From: Shewanella dokdonensis
GTDB lineage: Bacteria; Pseudomonadota; Gammaproteobacteria; Enterobacterales; Shewanellaceae
NCBI RefSeq assembly: GCF_018394335.1
Contig: NZ_CP074572.1
Coordinates: 2,604,001-2,668,000, forward strand
Direction of reading: 5' to 3'
Length of the DNA stretch: 64,000 nucleotides
Shown here: positions 19,590 to 29,137 of the stretch, piece after piece
How the letters are laid out: every line of letters begins with the position of its first letter
Numbering within the stretch: position 1 is the first letter of the stretch
Translations under genes and position numbers: made by a program
The notes under the pieces: model-generated
What the model saw: the letters and a program-made list of their open reading frames with translations, nothing else
What the model was told of the DNA's origin: nothing
Database searches by the model: none

Positions 19590-20522
19590 ATGGTAGAAAT
19601 TAATAGTCTTTCAGATGCTATAGATGTAACGAAAAACATAGGTGGTAACTTATGGTTTAGAGGACACTCAGACATCAGTTATAAGCTAATACCAAGTGTG
19701 TTAAGAAATATGGATGGAAAGCTCTATGATGAATCAAGGCTAATTAAGGAGTTTATTAGAAGAAATCCAGAAGCTAAAGATAAGCATAATAACATACTAG
19801 AACTTCTCACTTATGCTCAGCATTATGGGCTACCTACAAGATTATTAGACTGGACAGAAAACCTTTTAGTTGCATTATATTTTGCATGTTCATCTAAAAA
19901 TCACAAAGATGGCAACCTATTTATTTTAGATTCTAAAAAAAGAAAATTTGAAAACTTTGAATATTTAATTTCAAATATTGATTTCTGGGAAACCTTAGTA
20001 ATATTAGATGGAAATGAAATTGTATTTTCGTTTCTTAGTGCTAAAGAGATGCTAATTAACAAGATAATTGAGTTGCAAATCAAGGAAGACAAGGTAAATA
20101 GTAAGATACATACATACTTTAATGATTTAAAATTTGACGAAATAGTTAAAATTAAAGGCAGTCTTGAGAATCATTATTGTACAAATGACGATCCCGTAAA
20201 TCTAACTTTTGAAGTGGGCGATTCAATTAGTAGATTAAATGACTCTATCTTTTTATATCAACCGCCAATGATTAATAAGAGACTTATTAGTCAGGCTGGA
20301 TGCTTTACTATACATACAGGAAAATACATTTATAATCGCGATCTAATACCCACTGTAGATGCTCAAGAAGCATGTCCAGAAATGATAAAATCATATACCA
20401 TTCCAGCCACATCTAAAGAAAACATTCTTTATGAATTAAGGATGTGTGGCATTCATCATTCAACAATATTTCCAGAACTGGAATATCTAACAGCTGATAT
20501 TAAATCTTACTGTATGTTTTAA
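19590..20522 (+). CDS. FRG-domain protein
   Basis: This 310-aa protein carries the FRG domain, named for its Phe-Arg-Gly motif. Visible here are LWFRGHSD (about 22-29), YAQHYGLPTRLLDWTENLLVALYFAC (about 74-99) and a late SQAGCFTIH. The function of the family is unsettled; members are common in phages, mobile islands and defence regions. The gene is visibly more AT-rich and uses more A/T-ending codons than its neighbours, so it was probably acquired. It lies between repeat unit B and a fragment with the same repeat end (20890-20920), as if carried as a cassette. Poor SD; the ATG at 19590 is the only reasonable start. Confidence 0.8.
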   Translation: MVEINSLSDAIDVTKNIGGNLWFRGHSDISYKLIPSVLRNMDGKLYDESRLIKEFIRRNPEAKDKHNNILELLTYAQHYGLPTRLLDWTENLLVALYFACSSKNHKDGNLFILDSKKRKFENFEYLISNIDFWETLVILDGNEIVFSFLSAKEMLINKIIELQIKEDKVNSKIHTYFNDLKFDEIVKIKGSLENHYCTNDDPVNLTFEVGDSISRLNDSIFLYQPPMINKRLISQAGCFTIHTGKYIYNRDLIPTVDAQEACPEMIKSYTIPATSKENILYELRMCGIHHSTIFPELEYLTADIKSYCMF

Positions 20523-20641
20523 TTTAACAAATGGGCATAAAAACTTTTTTCGTGGTACTTTCAAATTCAGTCTTCAACTGGGAAATTGTGCTCATTCTCA
20601 TTTCATTGATCAGATTTTTCAGGGAAATAGCGTAATTCCCA

Positions 20642-20731
20642 GCACAGATGAACCAGTGACCGTCCGAGGCAGGACGCCGAGGATCGAGCGCCCATGGATG
20701 GGTTCACAGCGTGTCACTGGATCATCTGTGC
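20642..20731. repeat. Structured inverted-repeat element
   Basis: Outer 19-bp arms (GCACAGATGAACCAGTGAC and GTCACTGGATCATCTGTGC, one mismatch) enclose two smaller hairpins, CGTCC-N6-GGACG and CCCAT-GG-ATGGG. This gives a multi-branched fold in the non-coding stretch after the FRG gene. It could be a recombination site, a mobile repeat or a structured RNA. I could not name the family. Confidence 0.6.
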
Positions 20732-20889
20732 ATGCGCCCGCTGCAGGCGATTTAGTACGACAGAGCATATTGGTAATAGCCATATCGTCAAGGCAACACC
20801 TTTATGGCTGCAAGCCATAAACAAAAAGATCAAAACGAGGTTTTGACTAACCTCACTAATCCTAGATATAAAAGATGCTTCAACCACTT

Positions 20890-20920
20890 GGGATTAAATT
20901 GGTGGATGTCCTCATTTTTC
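20890..20920. repeat. Repeat-end fragment
   Basis: GGATTAAATTGGTGGATGTC followed by CTCATTTTTC repeats the constant 3' end of the 370-bp units in the same orientation, with the rest of the unit missing. Confidence 0.65.
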
Positions 20921-20940
20921 TTCTGAGTCACAGCGATTAC

Positions 20941-20973
20941 AAAAACGCTGGTCAACGCAAGGCTGACCAGCGT
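20941..20973 (-). terminator. Intrinsic terminator of the di-heme lipoprotein gene
   Basis: On the minus strand ACGCTGGTC-N11-GACCAGCGT is followed by TTTTTG, 10 bp after the stop at 20983. Confidence 0.85.
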
Positions 20974-20982
20974 AAGAAGCCA

Positions 20983-23900
20983 TTACAAAGATTTAAGGAA
21001 AGCCAGCAAGTCTTGTCGCTCCTGTGCGGTGAGCGCGGCGAACCGTTGTTTACTGGCTTCTCCCTCGCCGCCATGCCATAGGATCGCTTCGGTGAGATTG
21101 CGTGCGCGGCTGTCGTGCAAGTAGCCCACAGGTGTACCCGCGGCGACATATTCAGTGTAGCCGATCCCCCACAACGGTGAGGTACGCCACATGTTGCCGC
21201 GTGCCAAACCTTCTTCAAAGTCATCAGCTAGCTCGTCACCCATATCGTGCAGTAGCAGATCGGTATAGGGTTTGATGGTTTGATTACGCACCTCGGCGAA
21301 CTCGGACGTGGCACCGGTTTGTAGCTCCACCACGTGGCAGCTGTTACAACGGATATCACTAAACAGTTGCTGCCCTTTGGTAATCGACTCTGGATTGACA
21401 TCCAGATAGGCCAGCGGCGCCACGCCTTTGGGGAAACCACTAACAAGGCTACGTTGTGCTGGAACCCCCAACAGCTGCAAATACTGCGTCATACGCTCTA
21501 CGGCTTCCGCAGAAAGACCCACTTCAGTACCGGCTGCGGCGTTGCAATGTGCCGAGCCTGCCAGACATTGCCGATTAGGATAAGCCGCTGAGGTGACTGA
21601 CATATCCAGTAGTGCAGCATTGGTGACCTGATGGCGCAAGCTCACTTTACTGGCTTTCCAACCATAACGGCCAAGATGTACCGCGCCAGTTTCTGGGTCA
21701 TAGCCATAGTTGGCGACACCTTGCACGCCATCTTCATCAGGCGTGCTGCGCACGCGGGATAAAATCTCCGCATCGGGGATAGCTTCCAACAGCCCCATGC
21801 CGATCATCGGCTGCGCCGAACGCACCGAATACACCGCCGGGGTGGGGCCTTCAAACGCCACTTTGGGTTTACGCAGTTCTACCACAGTACCGTCGCCCAG
21901 TACGGCGGAGGAATACTCAAATCCCGCTAGCCACACCGCATTACCCCAGTTTTCGACTGCGCCAGAAGTGGTCGAACGGGCGTTCATCTGCACCGCAACA
22001 CCATAATGGCTATCTGGCCAGTAGGTGCCAGCGGCGGTTGACTCAGCCGTGCGCACTGCCATGGTATCGAGCCGTTGATTGATTACGGTTGGCGCGGCAC
22101 TGCGGCCGTTATTGATGTGGCAGCCAAAACAGGACGATTGGTTAAAGCGTGGTCCTTGCAGCTGCATGCCGGCATCATTGCGATCGTTATCCGCCTCATT
22201 ATGTTCGCCAGTCCATAAATTGGTGTGGATCCAGCGGCGCCCCTCAACAAAGCGCTGCATGTTTTCCATCGCAATGGTGGTGTGCGGTTGTTGGAACATA
22301 AATGCGGCGTTATCGGCGTAATCATAGGAGATGGAGCCCGTGCCACCTTGCAGGGTTTCCACTGGTAATGGTTGGTTTTTCAGGCGTGGCTGCACGCCAT
22401 ACCAAGGACGCAATCCTTGGCCCATCACGTAGGTCATTTCGTTGGTGTAATAGCGATAGCCGTGACGGTCACCCGCCGCATCCATAATCTCACGGGTGGT
22501 AAAAAACGAACTGGAGAACTCCAACACATCGCCTTTGACCAATGGGCGAGAGTCAATGGTGTTGCCATTTGGTGCCATGACACCGTTGGCATCGGGCGAA
22601 TTGTCGCGGTGGCCGGGAAAGGTATCGAACAACACGCTACAACCGTCGTTAGCGCCAATAACATCGTTGTAGCCGCTGTCAGGGCGTAGCAGTGCGCCAT
22701 TGGCGGGCTTAGCAACGACCGGACAGGGCGCGCCATCGGTGAGATAGGTGGAATCATCCAATAAATCACCGGGGCTCATCCAGCCATATCCGGTCACATA
22801 GGGATTATCAAAACCGCGGACAAACACGTGTCCGCCACCTTTTGCGGTTGCTGAAAGTATTGGTTAACCACTAACTTAGGATGGAGCACACCTGCGACAT
22901 TGCTGTCGTCGATGATCTCTACGCCCCAAGTGCGCAACTGAAAATAGTTAGCTACAAAATTGAGATGTGCCCCGGGCCCTTTATCGCGCGGATTACCTGC
23001 TGCATCGACGGTATCATTCACGCCATAGCCCATTTCGTTCCAGTCTTCACCACGTTCCCGCGCATGACGAGAGCGGCCCACCATGCCAAAACGCGTCACT
23101 AAACGGCCATCAGGCAGCGAAAACTGTGTTGATTCGATTGGTTCAGCAAATTGCGGCAGTGGCGTTAGCCCCGCGCCAGACATCGGAAACGCTATCGCAG
23201 AGGTTGCCAGCGGCAGCAGCGAATTATCGGCCGCAGGCGCGCGGAACTCCGCCTCAAATAGCGAATAGCCATATTGCGTGGCGCGGCTTATTCCCTGCAA
23301 ACGGAGATAACGGGCATAAATGCCCAAATTGTAGAACTGCTCAGTGTCGCCTTGAGCATCGACCACATAACGCAGTTGATACCAAGTCTCGGCATCATCA
23401 GAGATGTAGATGGCATACTCCGTTGCATGGGCGCGTTCCCACAGCAGCTTCATATAGCCAATCGCGGTTTTACTGCCAAAATCAAACTGTAACCACGCCG
23501 CGTCAGGGTCAATGGCGGTGTTATTCCACGCACTCTCCCATCGGCTTTGCAGGTCGCCATCAATGGCTTTGGCGGCGGTATTGGTGTCATTTTCATCGCC
23601 CGAAGAGGTCGCTGCCACTGGCGTGATCAACGCTGCCTCGGTCGCGGCAATCACCGCACTGCGGGTCGATTTAGCTGCTTGGCGCTGCTGACCCACTTGG
23701 AAGTCGGCGGGCAAGCGTAAGCTCGCGGGCGGTGGTGGTAATGAGGGCGCATCTGCGCGAGGCAAGGGTACGGCGCTGGTCAGTGCTGGAGCCTCCAATG
23801 GCGGCAGATTTTCATCTTCGGGGACTGGCGTCACCGGTGTATCACCCGGTTCAGGATCTGGCGTCTCACCCGGTTCAGGTTCCGGTGTTGTCACCGGTGG

Positions 23901-24041
23901 TGCGGGCTGCGGTGCAACCTCGGCGTTATCATCACCGCCACCACAACCCGTAAGTAGGCTGCTGAGTAAGGGCAACATGATTGCCCAACGTATTTTCGAG
24001 CGAAGGTAAACTTGGTTTTCGGTCAGCAAATGCAGTTCCAT
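20983..24041 (-). CDS. Discoidin-domain di-heme (DUF1111-type) oxidoreductase lipoprotein (one 1-nt deletion)
   Basis: Two frames join at the A run opposite 22840-22843; one added base gives a 1,019-aa protein. It begins with a signal and lipobox (LLTGCGGGDD), then a Pro/Glu-rich low-complexity linker, an F5/8 type C (discoidin) carbohydrate-binding-like domain (AIDGDLQSRWESAW...WLQFDFG), and a long C-terminal DUF1111-type domain with two heme-binding motifs, CFGCH and CNSCH. The order suggests a lipid-anchored periplasmic or surface redox enzyme targeted to a polysaccharide or another surface ligand. DUF1111 proteins are MauG/peroxidase-related in heme arrangement, but substrates are mostly unknown. 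It has its own terminator and no operon partner. Confidence 0.78.
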
Positions 24042-24707
24042 TGTTATTGTTCCTTCCCAGTAAAATCAGCGGGTGTATATAGGCTTACTTCATCAGGTGG
24101 TGAGTGACTGCAATTGGCGATGACGCTCACCGTACTCCTCATTTCGTCGCAATCTCTGCTTAGCAGCATACAGCAGTGCTCACACTAATATTAGCGACAT
24201 AAAATGTAGGTTTATTGATTTATGGAGCGAGAAATTTGTTTTTGCGGCTGGAGACAATCAAAGACGGTGGCATTTGAGTACGCGAAAGGGTTTCGCGCTT
24301 TTCTCTTGTCATAAGTAACGCCATAAATCGCTCAGATTTGCCTTTGGATATCCATTCTTCTTAGAGCCAGGGATTGCTCTCTATTACCCTTTTACGTTCA
24401 TAATTTTGAGCTTAAAAACTAATAATTATCATATATGTATATAATTTTGATGTTTTTATATTGAAAATTTATAATTTTGAACAAATTAATAAATTTATAT
24501 GTTTTTGTATAAAATATTTATCATTTGACTATCTGTGTATATAATTTTATATATTTTAAGATAAATATTGGTTATATGTTCATTTTTTGTGCACGAAAGC
24601 GCCTTAATATGAACGAGCAGCTACCTTGCTTGTTACTGCTTTAGTCACAAACAGGCGTTCAAGCAATTCATCAGACGGCGGCATTCAATCAGCACGTTGG
24701 GGACAGC
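24042..24707. other. AT-rich intergenic region before hipBST
   Basis: A hairpin CGCGAAA-GGG-TTTCGCG followed by CTTTTCTC lies at 24281-24304. The stretch 24400-24590 is extremely AT-rich with repeated ATAATTTT and TATATAATTTT words and no gene. A similar hairpin (CGAAACGGTTTCG then CTTTT) occurs just after hipT at 26397. The AT tract probably carries the hipB promoter. Confidence 0.5.
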
Positions 24708-25040
24708 ATGAATAACGACGCATTAGAGAATATTGAAAGGCTACAGCGGCAGTTGCTTGAGTCTGTGAAGCAGTTGGACGAAATGAAGCGAGAGTTAACC
24801 CGCTCCATTGATCAACATAAGTATCAATCGCTCTATGAGATTTCCAATACATCGGAGCTTGGCAAACTGTTGGCAGAATTCCGCATCAAGGAGCGGATAG
24901 AAGTGTCAGATCTTGCGCTACAGTCAGACGCTTCAAGAGGCACGATTACCCGTATCCTTGATGATCCCAAAGGCACATCCATCGCCACGGTGCTAACGGT
25001 TGTCGAGGCGCTTGGAGGCAAATTATGTATCGCAAAGTGA
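24708..25040 (+). CDS. hipB: HipB-like antitoxin/DNA-binding protein (XRE-type HTH)
   Basis: This 110-aa protein has an N-terminal coiled-coil-like part (ENIERLQRQLLESVKQLDEM) and a C-terminal HTH of the HipB/XRE type (VSDLALQSDASRGTITRILDDPKGTSIATVLTVVEALGG, about 66-105). In HipBST systems HipB binds the operator and autoregulates the operon. The stop overlaps the next gene by 16 bp. A GGGGA sequence lies upstream of the ATG. It is longer at its N-terminus than classical HipB. The gene order hipB-hipS-hipT supports the assignment. Confidence 0.82.
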   Translation: MNNDALENIERLQRQLLESVKQLDEMKRELTRSIDQHKYQSLYEISNTSELGKLLAEFRIKERIEVSDLALQSDASRGTITRILDDPKGTSIATVLTVVEALGGKLCIAK

Positions 25041-25333
25041 TGGTGTTGCTGCATGGCGTTCATGCGGGAGATCTTACCCAGCAGGACGATCAGTATTCAT
25101 TTCAGTATCTTGCCGACTACGCCGGCCCCCGCATTTCCCTCAGCCTGCCCGTAAGAACTGAACCCTATGTTTCACAGGGGGCACTGCATCCCTATTTTTC
25201 ATCTTTAGCACCTGAGGGATGGCTGCGCCGGGTGTATAGCAACCAACAAAAAATTGATGAAAACGATTTGCTGGGCATATTGATGGAAAACGGTGACAAC
25301 CTTTTGGGTGCAATCCAGATAAAAGGGTACTGA
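25025..25333 (+). CDS. hipS: HipS antitoxin (N-subdomain of HipA as a separate protein)
   Basis: This 102-aa protein corresponds to the N-terminal subdomain of HipA (GVHAGDLTQQDDQYSFQYL; LPVRTEPYVSQGALHPYFSSLAPEGWLR; LLGILMENGDNLLGAIQI). In the tripartite HipBST family this part is a free protein that neutralises the kinase HipT. The ATG at 25025 has GGAGG six bases upstream and overlaps hipB. The stop is one base before the hipT ATG at 25335. This could in principle be a frameshifted hipA, but the separate ribosome sites and the complete short HipS match a natural three-gene operon. Confidence 0.82.
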   Translation: MYRKVMVLLHGVHAGDLTQQDDQYSFQYLADYAGPRISLSLPVRTEPYVSQGALHPYFSSLAPEGWLRRVYSNQQKIDENDLLGILMENGDNLLGAIQIKGY

Positions 25334-25334
25334 C

Positions 25335-26372
25335 ATGTCTAACTGTCGCATTACGCTGCAAACGTTGTTGACCCCCGCCGAGCAGAAAACCGGCTTCTCC
25401 AAAGCGGGGATGAAGGCGTTAGCGGGGGCATCCCGTATTAGCTTTGAACTGCCGTTCACCGCTGCCGAATTTGTACAACAAAAACCAGCGAAGCAGAAAG
25501 GCATGAGCATTTCTGGCGCGCAACCCAAATTACAGTTAACACTCGATGTCGCCAAGCGACACTTTGATATTATCGACAGCCAAGGCGACTTCATACTTAA
25601 GCCCTCACCACCCGAATTTCCTTATTTGGCAGAGAACGAGCACTGCATTATGTCGGTGATGAAACAACTTAAGTTTGTTGTGCCGCCGTTTGGTATGTTG
25701 CAATTTGCGCCTGAGGCGGGCAAAGCAGTTGAGTATGCGTTTGTCATCAAGCGATTTGATCGTGCCGCAGATGGCAGCAAAATTCATCAAGAGCAGTTAG
25801 ATGGGGCCATGAATATAGCGGAAAAATATGGCCGAATTGATGCGGGCAAGCAGATGGTTAGCTATGAGACCATTGGCCGATTTTTAAAAGACCACAACGT
25901 AATAAAAACCTTGGTCGATGTGCGCGATTTCTTTCGTCGGGTGGCCTACGCATATTTACTGGGTAATAACGACTTACACCTGCGTAATTTCGGCATTGTG
26001 GCGCTCAATAGACTCGCTCCTGTTTATGATTTTGTCAGTGTTGCGCCATATCCCACTTACTTCGCTTCTGGTTACCTTGCTTTGCCACTTTTAACCATCG
26101 AAGAAGGTGAGCAGCAACTGGCGCCAGGGTTTGAAACTGCCTATGGCGAATACCTCGGGATCGACTTTTTGCAGTTTGCCAAAGGCATCGGCTTAAGCGA
26201 GAAATTCGCTTTGGCCATTATTCAGCGAGATTTTCCTAAAGAGGCTGACAAGGTGCTGTCAGTTATCAATGACTCGCATATGCCAGAAGAGATGAAAGCT
26301 GTTGTCAGCAATTGCTTTAGACAACGCTCCAATCGTATGCAGATAGTTAGCACAGAGCAAATTGATGTGTAG
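25335..26372 (+). CDS. hipT: HipT serine/threonine kinase toxin
   Basis: This 345-aa HipA-like kinase lacks the N-subdomain 1. It has the Gly-rich loop KGMSISGAQPKLQL with Ser58 and Ser60 in an S-I-S arrangement, as in E. coli O127 HipT where these serines are autophosphorylated. It also has a conserved lysine in ILKPS (89), the catalytic GNNDLHLRN (210-218, Asp213) and the metal-binding Asp232 in VYDFV. Known HipT phosphorylates tryptophanyl-tRNA synthetase; the target here is unproved. AAAGGG precedes the start. With hipB and hipS it forms a tripartite toxin-antitoxin operon inside the repeat-rich region. Confidence 0.85.
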   Translation: MSNCRITLQTLLTPAEQKTGFSKAGMKALAGASRISFELPFTAAEFVQQKPAKQKGMSISGAQPKLQLTLDVAKRHFDIIDSQGDFILKPSPPEFPYLAENEHCIMSVMKQLKFVVPPFGMLQFAPEAGKAVEYAFVIKRFDRAADGSKIHQEQLDGAMNIAEKYGRIDAGKQMVSYETIGRFLKDHNVIKTLVDVRDFFRRVAYAYLLGNNDLHLRNFGIVALNRLAPVYDFVSVAPYPTYFASGYLALPLLTIEEGEQQLAPGFETAYGEYLGIDFLQFAKGIGLSEKFALAIIQRDFPKEADKVLSVINDSHMPEEMKAVVSNCFRQRSNRMQIVSTEQIDV

Positions 26373-26558
26373 CACATCTAAGGCCGTTTGGGGGCGCGAA
26401 ACGGTTTCGAGCTTTTATCGCAAACGCTGTTTGCGAATGCTGCTTGAAGTTTCCGTGTTTAGAATTCTCGGCGTACTCCTGCCAAGTCTGTGTTGTTCTT
26501 AGTTATTACACGGCGAATGGCTCGACTGCTCGATGTTTGCCCAACGCACCTGTGCCGC

Positions 26559-26632
26559 GCCAAGGGAAATTGGTGTTGCCTGTAAATTCGGTGTGTTAGT
26601 TGGATTAAATTGGTGGCTGTCCTCATTTTTAG
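26559..26632. repeat. Repeat-end fragment downstream of hipT
   Basis: GCCAAGGGAAATTGGTGTTG, then GGTGTGTTAG and GGATTAAATTGGTGGCTGTC, reproduce the last 70 bp of the 370-bp units; the final CTGTCCTCATTTTT is duplicated in tandem just after. Confidence 0.7.
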
Positions 26633-26677
26633 CTGTCCTCATTTTTACCGCGTTTTATCTAGCAAAAACTATCTAAC

Positions 26678-26881
26678 TCATAAAAACATCAGTTTAAATA
26701 AGAAAGCTAAAGCTATTAGATTCATAGCAATTTTCCAAGATTTTCTAAATCCAGCCAAAACAATTGCCATATACACCAATAAAAAGGCCGAAGAAAAAAT
26801 GATGTTGCTAGAAATCATGTAGCATAAGAAAACAACTAATATATAAATAAAATCCAACATGCTAGCACTAAATTTCACCAT
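26678..26881 (-). CDS. Small hydrophobic protein, possible bacteriocin immunity protein
   Basis: This 67-aa product (start ATG 26881, GGAG close upstream; an in-frame ATG at 26908 lacks an SD) has two or three hydrophobic segments and a basic middle (AGFRKSWKIA). It is 35 bp downstream of the bacteriocin-like gene at 26917-27120 and read in the same direction. A small membrane protein in this place is the usual position of a class II bacteriocin or microcin immunity protein. No sequence family was recognised, so the role is inferred only from position and size. Confidence 0.5.
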   Translation of the reverse strand: MVKFSASMLDFIYILVVFLCYMISSNIIFSSAFLLVYMAIVLAGFRKSWKIAMNLIALAFLFKLMFL

Positions 26882-26916
26882 AAACTCCGTCACAAGGAGG
26901 GGGGACATTATATCAA

Positions 26917-27120
26917 TTACTTAGTTGCCATTTGATTCATTGCTGAACCAAGCCAATAGCCCGAGGTAAATGCAGCAGCAACTGCTAACGCCGGAGCCGC
27001 TGCTGATTTAGCAAAAGCACCACCTAATGCACTAACAGCCCCCATAAAACTAATGGTATTCTCGGCATTAATCTCACCACCAGATACACAGTTCAAATCT
27101 TCAGAAGTTAACAATTCCAT
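26917..27120 (-). CDS. Double-glycine leader bacteriocin/microcin-like peptide
   Basis: This 67-aa precursor has the leader MELLTSEDLNCVSGG, a textbook double-glycine type ending where C39-peptidase ABC transporters cut. The following 52-residue peptide is rich in Ala, Gly and Ser with a hydrophobic helix and an AxxxG/GxxxA-like spacing, as in pore-forming class II peptides. GGAG lies six bases before the ATG. A second truncated peptide gene lies directly upstream and a small membrane protein downstream, so this may be the surviving half of a two-peptide bacteriocin. No export genes are in the window. Confidence 0.72.
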   Translation of the reverse strand: MELLTSEDLNCVSGGEINAENTISFMGAVSALGGAFAKSAAAPALAVAAAFTSGYWLGSAMNQMATK

Positions 27121-27132
27121 GGTTTACTCCAA

Positions 27133-27275
27133 TTATTTTTGTGTCAGATAATAAAGACCAACAGCTGCTATTACAAACACTCCACCAGTAAATGCGGCGG
27201 CACCACCGAGAGCTACAGCCATAGAAGTTGTGCCAATAGTTGCGAGTCCAGTAGCCATTCCGAGGGTGTTCAATA
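27133..27275 (-). pseudogene. Truncated companion bacteriocin-like peptide gene
   Basis: The minus-strand frame ending at the TAA 27135-27133 reads GMATGLATIGTTSMAVALGG and continues to a C-terminal GLYYLTQK. This is a Gly/Ala-rich hydrophobic peptide of the same character as the next gene 12 bp downstream. Its start and leader are missing: upstream the sequence runs into the end of an IS256-family transposase. It is therefore a decapitated peptide gene. Confidence 0.6.
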
Positions 27276-27291
27276 TTCTGAGTCAGCTTGG

Positions 27292-27471
27292 TCACAGATC
27301 GATATGAGGATCTAAGCGCCCCCGAAGTGTATCGACAACAGTGACAGATTCCGATTTTGTACTGGGTGCGCCAATGCTCTGATGCCCGCAAGATACCGGC
27401 ATAAAGCAGCTTAAGCAAACTGTTTTCATTTGCAAATCCACCCTTGGTTTTGGTCAGCTTACGGAACTGGC
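27292..27471 (-). mobile_element. IS256-family transposase remnant (C-terminus)
   Basis: The minus-strand sequence encodes FRKLTKTKGGFANENSLLKL, then LYAGILRASEHW, and after two single-base corrections VQNRNLSLLSIHFGGRLDPHIDL. That is the C-terminal end of mutator-type (IS256-family) transposases. The rest of the transposase is gone; its place is taken by an inverted copy of the 370-bp repeat. Both required corrections lie in C/G runs. The remnant borders the truncated bacteriocin gene and probably caused the truncation. Confidence 0.75.
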
Positions 27472-27488
27472 GAAAAATGGGACTGGCG

Positions 27489-27920
27489 AAAAATGGGGAC
27501 AGCCACCAATTTAACCTCGGCTAACATACTGAATTTTCAGACAACGCCAATTCCCCCTTCGGCGCGGCGAAGGAGCGTTGGGCAGCCATTGAGCAATCGA
27601 GATATGGCCGCTCTTGGACATCCATGTCCTTCGCGACATTTGGGCTTCCTGCCCGGCAGATATCGAGAAGCAACGTTGAGCCATGGAGGGCGAATCGGTG
27701 CGATTTGCGAAAATGGCAAACCATAAGCCCGTAGCGTTTCGCGGCGTGGGGCGTCGTCGGGGTTATAAGGGCGAATACTCATCTACGATGAGTGCGCTTA
27801 TGAGCGCGAGCCATGGATGGCGAGCTGGCCGTTAAACATGGATGTTGTTGCGGGACGAGCATCGCCCTTTGGCTCTGGTGTGGAACGAGCAGTTCCACGA
27901 CTTTCGCAAACGCAGTTTGC
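27489..27920. repeat. Inverted copy of the long repeat (unit C)
   Basis: Starting with AAAAATGGGGACAGCCACC and ending with CGCAAACGCAGTTTGC, this segment is the reverse complement of units A/B in outline, with a longer divergent middle. It includes the GTGGAAC-GAGCA-GTTCCAC hairpin and the CGAGCATCGCCCTTTGG segment shared with unit B. A and B point one way and C the other, so the units bracket the whole 19-28 kb accessory region. Confidence 0.72.
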
Positions 27921-28037
27921 CATCAATCCAATCACGCAGTGATAAACTCCGCGCAGGATGACCTGAGTCATCCACCCACCAATGTGACAAGTCCGCCGCA
28001 CAAGCAAACTCAACTGACCCAGCAGACCCAACAAACT

Positions 28038-28053
28038 TGTTTCAAACACGACA
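28038..28053 (+). promoter_or_regulatory. NifA upstream activator site 1 (nifH)
   Basis: TGT-TTCAAACACG-ACA is an exact TGT-N10-ACA NifA enhancer, about 110 bp upstream of the sigma-54 promoter of nifH. Confidence 0.82.
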
Positions 28054-28086
28054 ATTCCCTTGGGTTTTGTTGTCTGCCACTCCCAT

Positions 28087-28102
28087 TGTTCGTTAACTAA
28101 CA
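28087..28102 (+). promoter_or_regulatory. NifA upstream activator site 2 (nifH)
   Basis: TGT-TCGTTAACTA-ACA is a second exact TGT-N10-ACA site, centred about 55 bp upstream of the -24 element. Confidence 0.8.
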
Positions 28103-28147
28103 AAAATAAAACCTTTTAAATTCAATAGTATGTTTAAATTTTGTTAA

Positions 28148-29089
<942 letters not shown>

Positions 29090-29137
29090 GGTCAGTGGTT
29101 TTCAGCCTCTCCTGCATCAGTTAATGAGGAATCAGCG

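Noticed and set aside
25025..26372. A hipA gene split by sequencing error
   Set aside because: The window has many such errors, but hipS and hipT have separate ribosome sites, a one-base gap, and the SIS loop of HipT; a natural HipBST operon explains it better.
27101..27418. A 105-aa minus-strand protein
   Set aside because: It is a chimera of the IS256 transposase end read out of frame and bacteriocin-region DNA; no coherent protein.
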